A DNA stretch of 64,000 bases from Alphaproteobacteria bacterium (GTDB lineage: Bacteria; Pseudomonadota; Alphaproteobacteria; Reyranellales; Reyranellaceae), in assembly GCA_019635875.1 (NCBI GenBank), contig JAHBYP010000002.1, positions 682,001-746,000 of the forward strand, in the 5' to 3' direction. The position numbers were made by a program, and so were the translations under genes. The notes beneath the pieces are model-generated. The model was given only the letters and a program-made list of their open reading frames with translations. It was not told where the DNA came from and did not search any database. Positions within the stretch are counted from its first letter, which is position 1. The number at the start of each line of letters is the position of its first letter. Below are positions 42,631-51,760 of this stretch, one piece after another.

Positions 42631-44034
42631 TCAGGCGGCAAGGATCACGAGGTCGAGAGGCGCGGTCACGCCGCTGACGCGGCGTCCGGCACGCCGCTCA
42701 TGCGGCGCTGGCGCGACATATCCTTGCGCCAGCCCGAGATCGTAGGTCGCCTGGTCGGTCAGCGCGCGCACGCCTTCCTCCTTGGTGTGCTTCTCCAGCT
42801 TGGCGGCGAGGTTCACCGCGTCGCCGATCACCGTGTACTCCAGCCGGTCGCCATCACCCACGGCGCCGAACACCACGCGGCCCGAGGCGATGGCCAGCCC
42901 GACGCGCACCGCCGGCTGACCGCCGGCCTCGCGCTCGGCGTTCCAGCCGGCGATCGCGGCCAGCACGGCATCGGCGGCCCGCAGCGCATCGGCGGCGTAG
43001 GCTTCGCGCGGCCCGGTCGCGCCGAATGAAGAGAGGATGCCGTCGCCGAGGAACTTGTCGATGCTGCCGCCGGCGGCGAGGATCACCGGACAGACACGGC
43101 CCTGATACTCCTGCAGGAGCCGCATCACCGCGTCGGGCGCCATCGTCGTCGACAGCCGGGTGAAGCCGCGCAGATCGGTGGTCAGGATGGCCACGTCGCG
43201 CAGCTCGCCCTCGCCCGGCGCGATCGCCATCTCGCTGCGCCGAATGCGCTCGGCCACCTCGGGCGCGAGAAAGCGCGACAGATCGAGCGCGGCGACCTGC
43301 TCGGTCGCGGCGCGGATCAGCAGCCGCCGGGCGCGCGCGATCGCCAGCGCCAGCACCAGGGTGACCACCACGATCGTCACGACTCGGTCGATCTCCGCGC
43401 CGTAAAGGATGAAGTCGGTGCGGACATACTCGACGTAGTCACGCGTGCGGCAGGGATGCGCCGCGCAGCCCGACGGCCGGCCGACGCCGTAGCCCCACAT
43501 CTCGGACGCACCCGCCGCGAACGCCACGAGGACCAGCCAGCCCACAACCGCCATGGCGCCCGCGAACAGCACGAAGCGCGCCTCGAAGCGCAGCGCGCGC
43601 AGCGCGATGAAGATGAAGACGTAGGCGAAGGTCGGCGCCTTGAGATAGAAGCCAGGCGGCTGGCCGTACTTGAGGTGAAAGCTCCAGATCACCGCCATCA
43701 GCAGCGCCATGTCGAGCACCACCGAGGCGTAGAGCATCCACGGCCGCAGCAGATGGCCCAGCGCCAGCCCCAGCCGGATCAGGGTAAGGGTGGCGTAGAT
43801 CGCAAGAATGCCATCGATCAGGTCGACACCCTTGATGATGTCGACATCCTGCAGGCTGCCCTGCGCCATCGGCGCGGCGTGGTAGAGCGCGGCGAAGAAC
43901 AGCGCCGCCAGCAATTGCGCGACGCTGACCAGGATCTCGCTGCGCTCCTGCTGCGCCTGGATGCGCGCGAGCACCCGCGCCGGAGGCGCGGGGGCGCCAC
44001 CGCCGTCGAACAGCCAGTTCAGCACCGCCCTCAT
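42631..44034 (-). CDS. Class III adenylate/guanylate cyclase with membrane domain
   Basis: 467 aa. An N-terminal region with about six hydrophobic segments (residues 35-225) precedes a C-terminal catalytic domain. Metal-binding Asp in ILTTDLRGFTRLSTTMAPDA, second Asp in SIDKFLGDGILSSFG (Lys and Asp), and the transition-state segment DRLEYTVIGDAVNLAAKLEK. The Lys before FLGDG fits adenylate rather than guanylate cyclase. A membrane-bound sensor making cAMP is likely. It is close to a metallo-hydrolase at 44940 that could be a phosphodiesterase, though a methyltransferase lies between. Confidence 0.9.
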   Translation of the reverse strand: MRAVLNWLFDGGGAPAPPARVLARIQAQQERSEILVSVAQLLAALFFAALYHAAPMAQGSLQDVDIIKGVDLIDGILAIYATLTLIRLGLALGHLLRPWMLYASVVLDMALLMAVIWSFHLKYGQPPGFYLKAPTFAYVFIFIALRALRFEARFVLFAGAMAVVGWLVLVAFAAGASEMWGYGVGRPSGCAAHPCRTRDYVEYVRTDFILYGAEIDRVVTIVVVTLVLALAIARARRLLIRAATEQVAALDLSRFLAPEVAERIRRSEMAIAPGEGELRDVAILTTDLRGFTRLSTTMAPDAVMRLLQEYQGRVCPVILAAGGSIDKFLGDGILSSFGATGPREAYAADALRAADAVLAAIAGWNAEREAGGQPAVRVGLAIASGRVVFGAVGDGDRLEYTVIGDAVNLAAKLEKHTKEEGVRALTDQATYDLGLAQGYVAPAPHERRAGRRVSGVTAPLDLVILAA

Positions 44035-44091
44035 CGTCCCAGTCTACGCGGTTCGTCCCGCAGGCGGCATCGCCTCGTCGATAGCCGCACG

Positions 44092-44940
44092 CTATCGCAG
44101 CTTGCGCAGCCACAGGCTGGTCGGCCGCCCCTGCGGATGGCGCGGCAATCGTGCGGCGACGCATTGGCCGACTCGCCCGGCCAGGCGCGTCGCCGCGTAG
44201 GGCGAGGAGAACAGCACTTCCCAGGCGCCCGACAGCAGCAGGGGGATCACGCCCTGCTGCTCGTTGTAATTCCGCCACGCCCACTCGGCCGGATAATCGT
44301 CCGGCAGCGTGATGTCGTGGATATGCACCAGCGTGCCCGCCGGCAGGACAGGCAGGACGCGGCCGAACAGCAGGTCGACGTCGCTGCCCGGCATCAGGAT
44401 GTGGCTGGAGTCGATGAACAGCAGGTCGCCGGCCTGGAGCTCGGCGAACACCGCCGGATCGGCATGGTGCACGGTGCGCGGCACCACCTCGACGCGCGGC
44501 AGCCGGGCGATGTCGGCGCGCGGCGACGGGTCGATCGCGACGATCGCGCCTTCCTCGAGCGCTGCGGCGAGGAAGCGCGTCGAGTGACCGGAGCCGATCT
44601 CGACAACGCGCCGAGGCCGGTGCCGGCGCACCAGGGCGTAGGCCGCACAGGCATCGAGCGTGGGAAACCACGCCTGATCGAAGCGCGGCGTCGGACCGGC
44701 CCAGCCCGGCGGCGGCTCGCGGCGCGCGATCGCCTCGAGGGCCAGCGCGGCGGCGTCGATCAGATCGAGCACCGCCTCGAACGCGGCGTGCCGCACGGCG
44801 AACAGCGCCTCGATCGCACCGTAGGGTGGCGAGCCGCCGGTCGGCGGCAAGGTCGCGGCATAGCGGTAGGGAATGAACCAGCCGCGTCGCCGAAGGCCCA
44901 GGAGAGTCGGCAATCCCAGTCGAAGGCGGCGCCAGAACAT
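44092..44940 (-). CDS. Class I SAM-dependent methyltransferase-like protein
   Basis: 282 aa. The SAM motif I is RRVVEIGSGHSTRFLAAALE, followed by IVAIDPSPRADIARLPRVEV and GDLLFIDSSHILMPGSDVDL, as in Methyltransf_24-type proteins. Most members act on small molecules or glycans; substrate unknown. It overlaps the MBL-fold gene stop by one base (TGATG), so the two are co-translated. Confidence 0.82.
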   Translation of the reverse strand: MFWRRLRLGLPTLLGLRRRGWFIPYRYAATLPPTGGSPPYGAIEALFAVRHAAFEAVLDLIDAAALALEAIARREPPPGWAGPTPRFDQAWFPTLDACAAYALVRRHRPRRVVEIGSGHSTRFLAAALEEGAIVAIDPSPRADIARLPRVEVVPRTVHHADPAVFAELQAGDLLFIDSSHILMPGSDVDLLFGRVLPVLPAGTLVHIHDITLPDDYPAEWAWRNYNEQQGVIPLLLSGAWEVLFSSPYAATRLAGRVGQCVAARLPRHPQGRPTSLWLRKLR

Positions 44941-45809
44941 CAGGGCGCCAGGGTCATGCCTTCGCGCGCCGCCACGATGCGCGGCAGGCCGGCGCGCGTC
45001 ATGCCCGGCCGCGCCGCCGCCGCCTCGGCGACGATGCGGTCCATGGTGTCGTCGTCGTGCGAGGGGTCGTGATGGAAGATGGCCAGCGTGGCGATATCGG
45101 CGGCGTCGGCGATGCGCATGCCCTCCTGCCAGGTCGAGTGGCCCCAGCCGACGTGTCGGGGATACTCCTCGTCGGTGTAGCTGCTGTCGTAGACCATGAT
45201 GTCGGCGCCGCGGCAGAGGTCGACGATGTTGGCGTCGCGTTCGCCGGGCCGGTGCTCGGTGTCGGTGATGTAGCAGATCGACTTGCCGGCATGCTCGATG
45301 CGATAGCCGGTGGCGCCGTTGGGATGGTTGAGCGGCACCGTGCGGATGGTCACGCCGGGCGCCGGCTTCAGCGTGTCGCCGCAGACGAAGTCGCGGAACT
45401 CGATCTCGGCGGCGAAGATGTCCATGGTGACGGGATAGAGCGGTGCGGCCATGGCGTGGCGCACCACCTGCTTCAGAGTGAGGTCGGGCGCGAGATGGCC
45501 CGCCGACAGGCGGACCTTGTGGCCCTTGCGCGCCAGCGGCGCGAAGAAGCTCAGGCCGGCGATGTGGTCGAAATGCGTGTGGGTGAAGAAGATCTCGGTT
45601 TCGGTCGTCCCGCCGGCGCCGCAGATCTGGTTGCCGAGCTTGCGGATGCCGGTGCCGGCATCGAAGACCAGGCGATGGCCGCCGGCCATGACCTCGAGGC
45701 ACGACGTGTTGCCGCCGTAGCGCATGTATTCCGGGCTGGCGCAGGCGATCGATCCACGAACGCCCCAGAACGTCACCGACAAATCCGACAAACCGCATCT
45801 CCCCGACAC
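44940..45809 (-). CDS. Metallo-beta-lactamase fold hydrolase
   Basis: 289 aa. Zinc-binding HTHFDHIAGL, later YITDTEHRPGERDANIVDLC and IFHHDPSHDDDTMDRIVAEA. The arrangement resembles the RNase Z/cyclic-nucleotide phosphodiesterase branch (VTFWGVRGSIACASPEYMRY is also seen in bacterial PDE-like proteins). Starts with GTG at 45809; a TTG further in, after GGGAGA, is an alternative. A link to the neighbouring cyclase is inference. Confidence 0.83.
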   Translation of the reverse strand: MSGRCGLSDLSVTFWGVRGSIACASPEYMRYGGNTSCLEVMAGGHRLVFDAGTGIRKLGNQICGAGGTTETEIFFTHTHFDHIAGLSFFAPLARKGHKVRLSAGHLAPDLTLKQVVRHAMAAPLYPVTMDIFAAEIEFRDFVCGDTLKPAPGVTIRTVPLNHPNGATGYRIEHAGKSICYITDTEHRPGERDANIVDLCRGADIMVYDSSYTDEEYPRHVGWGHSTWQEGMRIADAADIATLAIFHHDPSHDDDTMDRIVAEAAAARPGMTRAGLPRIVAAREGMTLAP

Positions 45810-46057
45810 CCCCGCGGGACACCACCACCGGTCCGCGCGATCGTCAATTCACTTCGAGTCCGCGGCGATGGCGTCGGGCGAGAGGCCGGCAAATGCCCCC
45901 TCGCAGCCGTGCGGGCCCTTTCTCCGCTCGGAACCGCGCCTTCAGCCGCGTTGCGGCAGCGGCCAACGCGGCGCATTATCCCGGGAAGGTTGGACGGCTG
46001 TCCGCCTTGCCGGCCGCCGCCATGCGGCCGCAATCGGTCGACAGTCTAGGGGGCAAG

Positions 46058-46426
46058 ATGCAACGCATAGCGACAGTTCAGGGCCAGCCCCCCGAGGCAT
46101 TGATGCGGACCGCCAAGTTCGGCATCGGCCACGTGGTCAAGCACCGCGTCTATCCGTTCCGCGGCGTGATCTTCGACGTCGATCCGGTGTTCGCCAATAC
46201 CGAGGAATGGCTGATGTCGATCCCGGAGGAAGTGCGTCCGAGGCGCGACCAGCCATTTTACCATCTGCTGGCGGAGAACGCGAAGACCACCTACGTCGCC
46301 TATGTCTCGGAGCAGAACCTGCTGCCGGACGGGAGCGGCAAGCCGGTAGGCCATCCGCAGATCGCCGAGCTGTTCTCCGGCTTCCACGGCTCGTTCTACG
46401 AACCGCGCCACATCAAGGCGCACTGA
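46058..46426 (+). CDS. hspQ: Heat shock protein HspQ
   Basis: 122 aa. KFGIGHVVKHRVYPFRGVIF, DVDPVFANTEEWLMSIPEEV and YHLLAENAKTTYVAYVSEQN are the HspQ core; the C-terminus keeps the LLPDGSGKPVGHPQI segment. HspQ is a Lon-specificity-enhancing and heat-induced protein (family knowledge). ATG 46058 follows AGGGGGCAAG. The 248 bp upstream hold no gene and may carry the promoter. Confidence 0.92.
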   Translation: MQRIATVQGQPPEALMRTAKFGIGHVVKHRVYPFRGVIFDVDPVFANTEEWLMSIPEEVRPRRDQPFYHLLAENAKTTYVAYVSEQNLLPDGSGKPVGHPQIAELFSGFHGSFYEPRHIKAH

Positions 46427-46534
46427 GGCGTCTCAAGTCCCGGGGTTTCAAGCCCGGGGGTCTCAAGCCGATGTGACTCGGGAACCGGCCCGGGCCGGTC
46501 CATCCTCCGCACCATGGGAGGGGATCGTCCAGCC

Positions 46535-47188
46535 ATGCCGTCACCGCCGCGCCGCCTGGCGCTCGCGCTCGCCTTCCTGCTTGCCGCCCTGAGCGCTGCA
46601 GCGGCGCAGGAGCACCCGGTGTTCAACACCAAAGTCGAGCCGCCGCAGGCGCCGGTCCTGCGCGACATGCTGCAGAAGGGCGGCTTCGTGATCTTTTTTC
46701 GCCACGCCGCGACGCCGGACTATCAGGAGCCCAGCCCGGTCGACTTCAGCTCCTGCGAGCGGCAGCGCAACCTCAACGGCGTGGGCCGTGCCCAGGCAGT
46801 GATGATCGGCGAGGCGTTCCGCGAGCTGGACGTCGCCGTCGCCGAGGTGCTGGCCAGCCCTTACTGCCGCTGCATGGACACCGCGCGTCTGGCCTTCGGT
46901 CGCGTCGCCCCCGACGAGGCGGTGCGCGGCGACAAGGACAAGCTGCCGACCCTGCAACGCCTGCTGTCGACGCCGCCGGCGCCGGGCACCAACCGCGTGC
47001 TGGTCGGGCATGGCGGGGCAGCCGGACTGCTGGGCGAGGAATTCCTGCGCGAGGGCGAGGCGATGATCGTGCGCCCCGACGGCGGGGACAAATTCACCAT
47101 GATCGCGCGAGTACGCGCGGAGAGCTGGGCGCAGTTCCTCGAGCGGCACCGCCAGCCGCCGCCCGGCACGCCACGCGCCGCCCAGTAG
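46535..47188 (+). CDS. Secreted histidine phosphatase family protein
   Basis: 217 aa. Signal peptide ending AAAAQE, so periplasmic. Catalytic RHG motif is RHAATPDYQ (FFRHAATPD), with a second conserved His in NRVLVGHGGAAGLLG; the acidic donor is not clear. The first-position Gly of RHG is replaced by Ala. CRCMDTARLAFG resembles the YCR-x-T segment of this superfamily. ATG 46535 is preferred over 46514. Confidence 0.8.
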   Translation: MPSPPRRLALALAFLLAALSAAAAQEHPVFNTKVEPPQAPVLRDMLQKGGFVIFFRHAATPDYQEPSPVDFSSCERQRNLNGVGRAQAVMIGEAFRELDVAVAEVLASPYCRCMDTARLAFGRVAPDEAVRGDKDKLPTLQRLLSTPPAPGTNRVLVGHGGAAGLLGEEFLREGEAMIVRPDGGDKFTMIARVRAESWAQFLERHRQPPPGTPRAAQ

Positions 47189-47258
47189 CCGCGCCGCGCT
47201 GGACAAGCATCAAGCTGCTCCGCATCTTGTGCATCGGGTGTGCGACGGAGCGACAAGA

Positions 47259-47942
47259 ATGACGGGGATGCGGGCGGCGATCATCGCCGCCGTGATCGTG
47301 GCCTGCGCCGGCGGCACAGCCCAGGCCAATATGCCACCGGAATGGCCCAAGGCGGCGAGCGCCGTTCTCGATGCCATCGAGAAGAGCACGCCGCTGGAGG
47401 GGCGGGCGCGCGCCAACAATCTCTACTGGCGGGGCTGGGGCATGGCGCGCAAATGGCGCCTGCTCAACAACGGCAATACCGAGATCACCTTCGCCGAGTT
47501 TCTCTCCTGGGTGCAGATCTGCCGAACGATCGGTTGTACGGGCGACACGGTGGGCGGCAAGCCCTACCGCAATGTCGCCGCCGAGGTGAAGGCCGAGAAG
47601 ATGCGCAACGGCGGACAGGATCCGGCCGTCGAGGTCGTCTATCGCTGGACCGAATCGATCGGCGCGCAGGCTGCCGGCGCCTCGGCCAAGGCGGCGAAGG
47701 CCAATGCCGAGCTCTGGGGCAGGAATCGCGGCGAGGTGGCCGGCGATTTCGCGACCTCCAACATCTTCGTCCTGGGCTGGCTCGTGGCCCAGCAGGAACC
47801 GTCGATCGAGGGCAAGGTCGATACCCTGGCGCGCTTCGGCCTGTTCGCGCATGGCCTGGGTTGGATCGGCGAGCGCTGCCTCGATATCGGCCGCATCGCC
47901 GCCGTGCTCGACGGCGAGCCCAGGGTCGAGGCCTGCAAGTAG
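47259..47942 (+). CDS. Hypothetical secreted protein
   Basis: 227 aa. Signal peptide (AAIIAAVIVACAGGTAQA) then a soluble domain: EITFAEFLSWVQICRTIGCT, GDTVGGKPYRNVAAEVKAEK, and a C-terminal FGLFAHGLGWIGERCLDIGR. Four cysteines may form disulfides. ATG 47259 follows GGAG. No family recognised and no operon partner. It is followed by the repeat-linked hairpin at 47953. Confidence 0.68.
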   Translation: MTGMRAAIIAAVIVACAGGTAQANMPPEWPKAASAVLDAIEKSTPLEGRARANNLYWRGWGMARKWRLLNNGNTEITFAEFLSWVQICRTIGCTGDTVGGKPYRNVAAEVKAEKMRNGGQDPAVEVVYRWTESIGAQAAGASAKAAKANAELWGRNRGEVAGDFATSNIFVLGWLVAQQEPSIEGKVDTLARFGLFAHGLGWIGERCLDIGRIAAVLDGEPRVEACK

Positions 47943-47952
47943 GCCGCACACC

Positions 47953-48079
47953 GTCGTCCTGAGCGTCAGCGAAGGACCTCGCGGTGGTCCTTCCAAACGC
48001 AAGCGGCGCCGGAGATCATCCGGCGCCGCGATTCTTTGGTCGTTCGACCGCGAGGTCCTTCGCTGACGCTCAGGACGAC
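47953..48079. repeat. Large palindromic repeat, family B, copy 1
   Basis: Perfect 33-bp inverted repeat (47953-47985 and 48047-48079; left arm begins GTCGTCCTGAGCGTCAGCGA), enclosing a second perfect hairpin of 11 bp (48003-48013 with 48019-48029, loop GATCA) followed by ATTCTTT. It lies between convergent genes and can serve as a bidirectional terminator. Family B differs from A by CCTGAGC-type arms and longer spacers. Confidence 0.88.
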
Positions 48080-48089
48080 AGCGAAGTCG

Positions 48090-49157
48090 TTACTGCGCCG
48101 CGATCTGCTCGGCGACGAAGCGCTTCTTGTCGAAATCGTCGGCGACCTTCAGATCGTTGGCGAGGATCGCCGTGGCGTCGATCTTGGCGTACTCCATGAC
48201 GTTCATGTCGTTGAGCGCCTTCTGCACCTTATCGCCCCACAGGCCGATGTCCTTGAGGATCGGCACGATGCGGGTGAACAGCCGCGTGCGGAAGGCCTGC
48301 ATGACGCCGGAGTTGTAGGCATACTCCATCAGCTTGTCGACCGGCAGGCCCGAGCGCATCCAGACCTCGCCCTGGTTGAAGCGGTCGCGCATGAAGTAGA
48401 GCGCCTCGACGCAGAACTCCTCGCGCTCGGCGCGCTCGGCCTCGGTGAGCTGCGGATAGAACTCGCGCAGCGCCAGCCGGCCGAAGGTGACGTGGCGCGC
48501 CTCGTCCTGCATGACATAGGCGTTGACCGCGCCGGCCAGGTTGTTCTTCGCCGTGTCGCGGATGCGCTGGAACGCGGCCAGCGCCAAGCCCTCGATCAGC
48601 ACCTGCATGCCGAGATAGGTGAAGTCCCAGCGCTTGTCGCTCAGCGTCTGCTCGAGCAGGTTCTTCAGCGACGGCGTGATCGGGTACGCCATCTTGAACT
48701 TCTCGTGGATCAGCCGCTTGTAGCTCTCGACGTGGCGCGCCTCGTCCATCACCTGCGTCGCGGCGTAGAACTTGGCGTTCATGTCGGGGACGGTGTTGAC
48801 GATCTTGGCGGTTGCGATCAGCGCGCCCTGCTCGCCGTGCATGAACTGGCAGATCGAGTGCGACTGCAGGTTCCAGCGCAGGTCGATCTTCTCCTTCTCG
48901 GTCATCTTGTCCCAGAAGGGCGAGCCGAAGATCGGGATGGTCTCGTCGGACATGCCCATCGGGTTGTCCTCGAACAGCTCCTGCGACCAGTCGAGACGGG
49001 TCGAGGCGTCCCACTGCTGCTGCTTGCCCTTCTCGTAGAGATTGAGCAGCTCGGCGCTGCCGTCCTCGTACTCCCAGGTGAAGTTCATCTCGGTCTTGCC
49101 GTCGAACTTCCACTCGGTGATGTCGACGGGCAGCTGGTAGAGGCGAGTGCTCGACAT
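48090..49157 (-). CDS. Diiron carboxylate (ferritin-like) oxygenase-like protein
   Basis: 355 aa. A symmetric four-helix diiron pattern: E109, E139-x2-H142 (MDEARHVESY) and E189, E219-x2-H222 (MQDEARHVTFG). This is the two-E-two-ExxH arrangement of ribonucleotide reductase R2-like, AurF and fatty-acid-desaturase-like diiron proteins. LRWNLQSHSICQFMHGEQGA begins the first helix pair. Substrate unknown. ATG 49157 gives MSSTRLYQLPVD. It is divergent from a [2Fe-2S] reductase 112 bp away, which may supply electrons. Confidence 0.85.
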   Translation of the reverse strand: MSSTRLYQLPVDITEWKFDGKTEMNFTWEYEDGSAELLNLYEKGKQQQWDASTRLDWSQELFEDNPMGMSDETIPIFGSPFWDKMTEKEKIDLRWNLQSHSICQFMHGEQGALIATAKIVNTVPDMNAKFYAATQVMDEARHVESYKRLIHEKFKMAYPITPSLKNLLEQTLSDKRWDFTYLGMQVLIEGLALAAFQRIRDTAKNNLAGAVNAYVMQDEARHVTFGRLALREFYPQLTEAERAEREEFCVEALYFMRDRFNQGEVWMRSGLPVDKLMEYAYNSGVMQAFRTRLFTRIVPILKDIGLWGDKVQKALNDMNVMEYAKIDATAILANDLKVADDFDKKRFVAEQIAAQ

Positions 49158-49269
49158 TTCCTGCTCCTGTTTCGTCAGGCCGCGAAATCTGACGCGCTGT
49201 TCATTTTTCTGGCGGGACGCTATCACACCAGGCTAGACGAGTCAGGGAAATTTCCGCAGGACAGCGTCC

Positions 49270-50292
49270 ATGCCGTACCATTCCCTCAAGATCGTCCAGA
49301 TCATCCAGGAAACGCCCGACGCGCGCTCCTTCGTCTTCGACGTGCCGCCCGATCTGGCCGAACGTTTCCGCTACAAGGCCGGCCAGTTCCTCACCTTCCG
49401 GGTGACCCACCCCGAAGGCGAGGTCGCGCGCTGCTATTCGCTCTCCAGCTCGCCCGAGATCGATGCGCGACCAAAGGTCACGGTCAAGCGGGTGGTCGGC
49501 GGCCGCGGCTCCAACTGGTTCAACGACGCGCTGGTCGAAGGCGCGACGATCGAGGCCATGCCGCCCGCCGGCCGTTTCCTGCTGGTCGACGGCGGCGCGC
49601 CGATCCTGCTGTTCGCCGGCGGCAGCGGCATCACGCCGGTGCTGTCGCTGATCAAGAGCGCGCTCAAGACAACGCAGCGCCGCGTGCGGCTGTTCTACGC
49701 CAACCGCGACCGGCCCTCGATCATCTTCCGCGCTGAGCTCGAGACGCTGGCCCTGGCGCATGCCGGCCGGCTGGAGGTGATCCATCATCTCGACGCCGAG
49801 CACGGCCTGACCAGCGCGGCCAAGATCGAGGCGGCGATGGCCGACGGCTTCGACGCCGGCGCCGCCTATCTCTGCGGGCCCGGGCCCTTCATGACCCTGG
49901 TCGAGGACACGCTGCTGAAGCGCGGCATGGCGCCCGAACGCGTCATCATCGAGCGCTTCGAGGCCTCGGCCAACGCCGCGGTGCCGATCCCCGACGACGA
50001 CGACAGGGTGGTGCCCGAGACCATCACCATCCGGCTGGAGGGCAAGACCCACACCGTGCCCTACCAGAAAGGGCAGACCATCCTGCAGGCGGCGCGCGCC
50101 GCCGGCCTGTCGCCCAACTCGGCCTGCGAGGAAGGCTTCTGCGCCTCGTGTGCGGCCAAGCGGGTGAAGGGCGAGATCATGCTCGCGGCCAACGACATCT
50201 ACACCCAGGAAGACCTCGACAACGGCTGGGTGCTGACCTGCCAGGGCCACGCCTTCGGCCGCGAGGTCGAGATCAACTACGACGTGGTGTGA
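49270..50292 (+). CDS. [2Fe-2S] ferredoxin reductase (PaaE/HmpX-like)
   Basis: 340 aa. The FAD site is recognised by CYSLSSSPEI (RCYS equivalent), NAD by LFAGGSGITPVLSLIKSALK and AYLCGPGPFMTL, and the C-terminal plant-type ferredoxin by C-x4-C-x2-C (SACEEGFCASCAAKR) with the last Cys in WVLTCQG. It is a one-protein electron chain from NAD(P)H to an oxygenase. ATG 49270. Divergent from the diiron protein, which is the likely partner. Confidence 0.92.
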   Translation: MPYHSLKIVQIIQETPDARSFVFDVPPDLAERFRYKAGQFLTFRVTHPEGEVARCYSLSSSPEIDARPKVTVKRVVGGRGSNWFNDALVEGATIEAMPPAGRFLLVDGGAPILLFAGGSGITPVLSLIKSALKTTQRRVRLFYANRDRPSIIFRAELETLALAHAGRLEVIHHLDAEHGLTSAAKIEAAMADGFDAGAAYLCGPGPFMTLVEDTLLKRGMAPERVIIERFEASANAAVPIPDDDDRVVPETITIRLEGKTHTVPYQKGQTILQAARAAGLSPNSACEEGFCASCAAKRVKGEIMLAANDIYTQEDLDNGWVLTCQGHAFGREVEINYDVV

Positions 50293-50304
50293 CGGGCGCA
50301 TCCC

Positions 50305-50405
50305 GTCATCCTGGGCGCAGCGAAGGATCTCGCGGCAGCGCGGCCACCGACCAACAGCGCGTCCGTACGCGCCACCGCCGGGTCCTTCGCTGCGCTCAGG
50401 ACGAC
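50305..50405. repeat. Palindromic repeat, family B, copy 2
   Basis: Imperfect inverted repeat with arms starting GTCATCCTGGGCGCAGCGAA and ending CTTCGCTGCGCTCAGGACGA. It lies between the reductase stop and the convergent CorC-type gene stop. The spacer differs entirely from copy 1. Confidence 0.82.
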
Positions 50406-50436
50406 AGCGGAACCTGCTTGCCGACCGCGGCGCCGA

Positions 50437-51714
50437 TCAGGGCGCCTTGCTCATCAGCACCTGGTCGATGCGACGGTTGTCCATGTCGACCACCTCGACT
50501 CGCCAGCCGTCGACGACCACCCAGTCGCTCACCACCGGCACCCGGCGCAGCTCGTGCAGCACCAGCCCGGCGACCGTGTGGTAGGGCCGCTCGGTCGGCA
50601 GGCGCATGCCCATAGTGTCGCGCAGCGTGTCGACCGGCAGTGCGCCGGCGACGAGGAACGAGCCGTCGTCGCGGCGCACGACCATGGGATCGTCCTCGGG
50701 CTCGCCCCCGGCGTGCTCGCCGCGAATCGCCTTCAGCGCGTCGGCGCGCGTGACGATGCCTTCGCAATGGCCGTACTCGTCGAGCACCAGGCCGAAGCCG
50801 TTGCCCGATTCGTAGAGGCGATCGAGCGCCTGCAGGGCGTTGAGCGTGTCGGGCAGCACCACCGGCTGCTTCAGCAGCTCGCGGATCGGCGTGTTGCGTC
50901 CGTCGAGGCGATCCTGCAGCAGGTGGCGCGCTCGCAGCGCGCCGACGACCTGGTCGGGATTGCCCTCGCAGGCCAGCAGCCAGGTGCGGTCGGAGGCACG
51001 GATCTCGGCGATGATCTCCTCGTCGGTCGAGCTGATGTCGATCCATTCGATGTCGGGCCGGGGCGTCATGATGGCGCGCACGCCGCGATCCGCCAGGCGC
51101 ATCACGCCGGAGATCATGCGCCGCTCGCCGGGCTTGACGATGCCGGCCGTCTCGGCCTCGGCCACCATGGCGCGGATCTCGTCCTCGGTGACGTGCTGCT
51201 CGTCGCCCTGCGACTTGCCGAAGAGCCGCAGCACCAGCGCCGAAGACTGGTTGAGCAGCATCACCGCCGGCGTGGCGATGCGCGAGAGCACCGACATCGG
51301 CCCGGCAATCACCACGGCGATGCGCTCGGGAGAGCGCAGCGCCAGCCGCTTGGGCACCAGCTCGCCCACCACCACCGAGAGATAGGTCACGGCGGCGACG
51401 ACGGCGCCAAAGCCCAGGGGATCGGCCCAGGCCCGCGGCACGCCGCGCACCGCCAGCATCTCGGTGAGCGCGGCACCCAGCGTGGCGCCGGAGAAGGCGC
51501 CGGCGAGGATGCCGACCAGGGTGATGCCGATCTGCACGGTCGACAGGAAACGGCCGGGATCCTGGGCCAGCGCCAGCGCCGTTCGCGCCCCGCGGCTGCC
51601 GCCATCGGCCAGCGCCTGCAGGCGGCCGCGCCGCGAGGAGATCACCGCCAGCTCGGAAAGCGCAAAGACCCCGTTCAGCGCGATCAGCGCAACGGTGATG
51701 AGAAGATCGACCAT
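50437..51714 (-). CDS. CNNM/CorC family hemolysin-like protein
   Basis: 425-aa inner-membrane protein. An N-terminal DUF21/CNNM transmembrane domain (MVDLLITVALIALNGVFALS, VVVGELVPKRLALRSPERIA), a pair of CBS domains with MTPRPDIEWIDISSTDEEII and LVLDEYGHCEGIVTRADAL, then the CorC_HlyC domain (DDGSFLVAGALPVDTLRDTM, PYHTVAGLVLHELRRVP). Mg2+ or Co2+ efflux is the family role. It lies downstream of the transporter operon with a 46-bp gap, and it may be separately transcribed. Confidence 0.9.
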   Translation of the reverse strand: MVDLLITVALIALNGVFALSELAVISSRRGRLQALADGGSRGARTALALAQDPGRFLSTVQIGITLVGILAGAFSGATLGAALTEMLAVRGVPRAWADPLGFGAVVAAVTYLSVVVGELVPKRLALRSPERIAVVIAGPMSVLSRIATPAVMLLNQSSALVLRLFGKSQGDEQHVTEDEIRAMVAEAETAGIVKPGERRMISGVMRLADRGVRAIMTPRPDIEWIDISSTDEEIIAEIRASDRTWLLACEGNPDQVVGALRARHLLQDRLDGRNTPIRELLKQPVVLPDTLNALQALDRLYESGNGFGLVLDEYGHCEGIVTRADALKAIRGEHAGGEPEDDPMVVRRDDGSFLVAGALPVDTLRDTMGMRLPTERPYHTVAGLVLHELRRVPVVSDWVVVDGWRVEVVDMDNRRIDQVLMSKAP

Positions 51715-51760
51715 GTCAGACCATAGTCAGGCATGCGCCGGTGACGCGATCAAGCCCGAC

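Noticed and set aside
46484-46499. 16-bp palindrome ACCGGCCCGGGCCGGT and nearby TCTCAAG direct repeats
   Set aside because: No T-run for a terminator and the palindrome is simple GC-rich sequence; significance in a 70% GC genome is weak.
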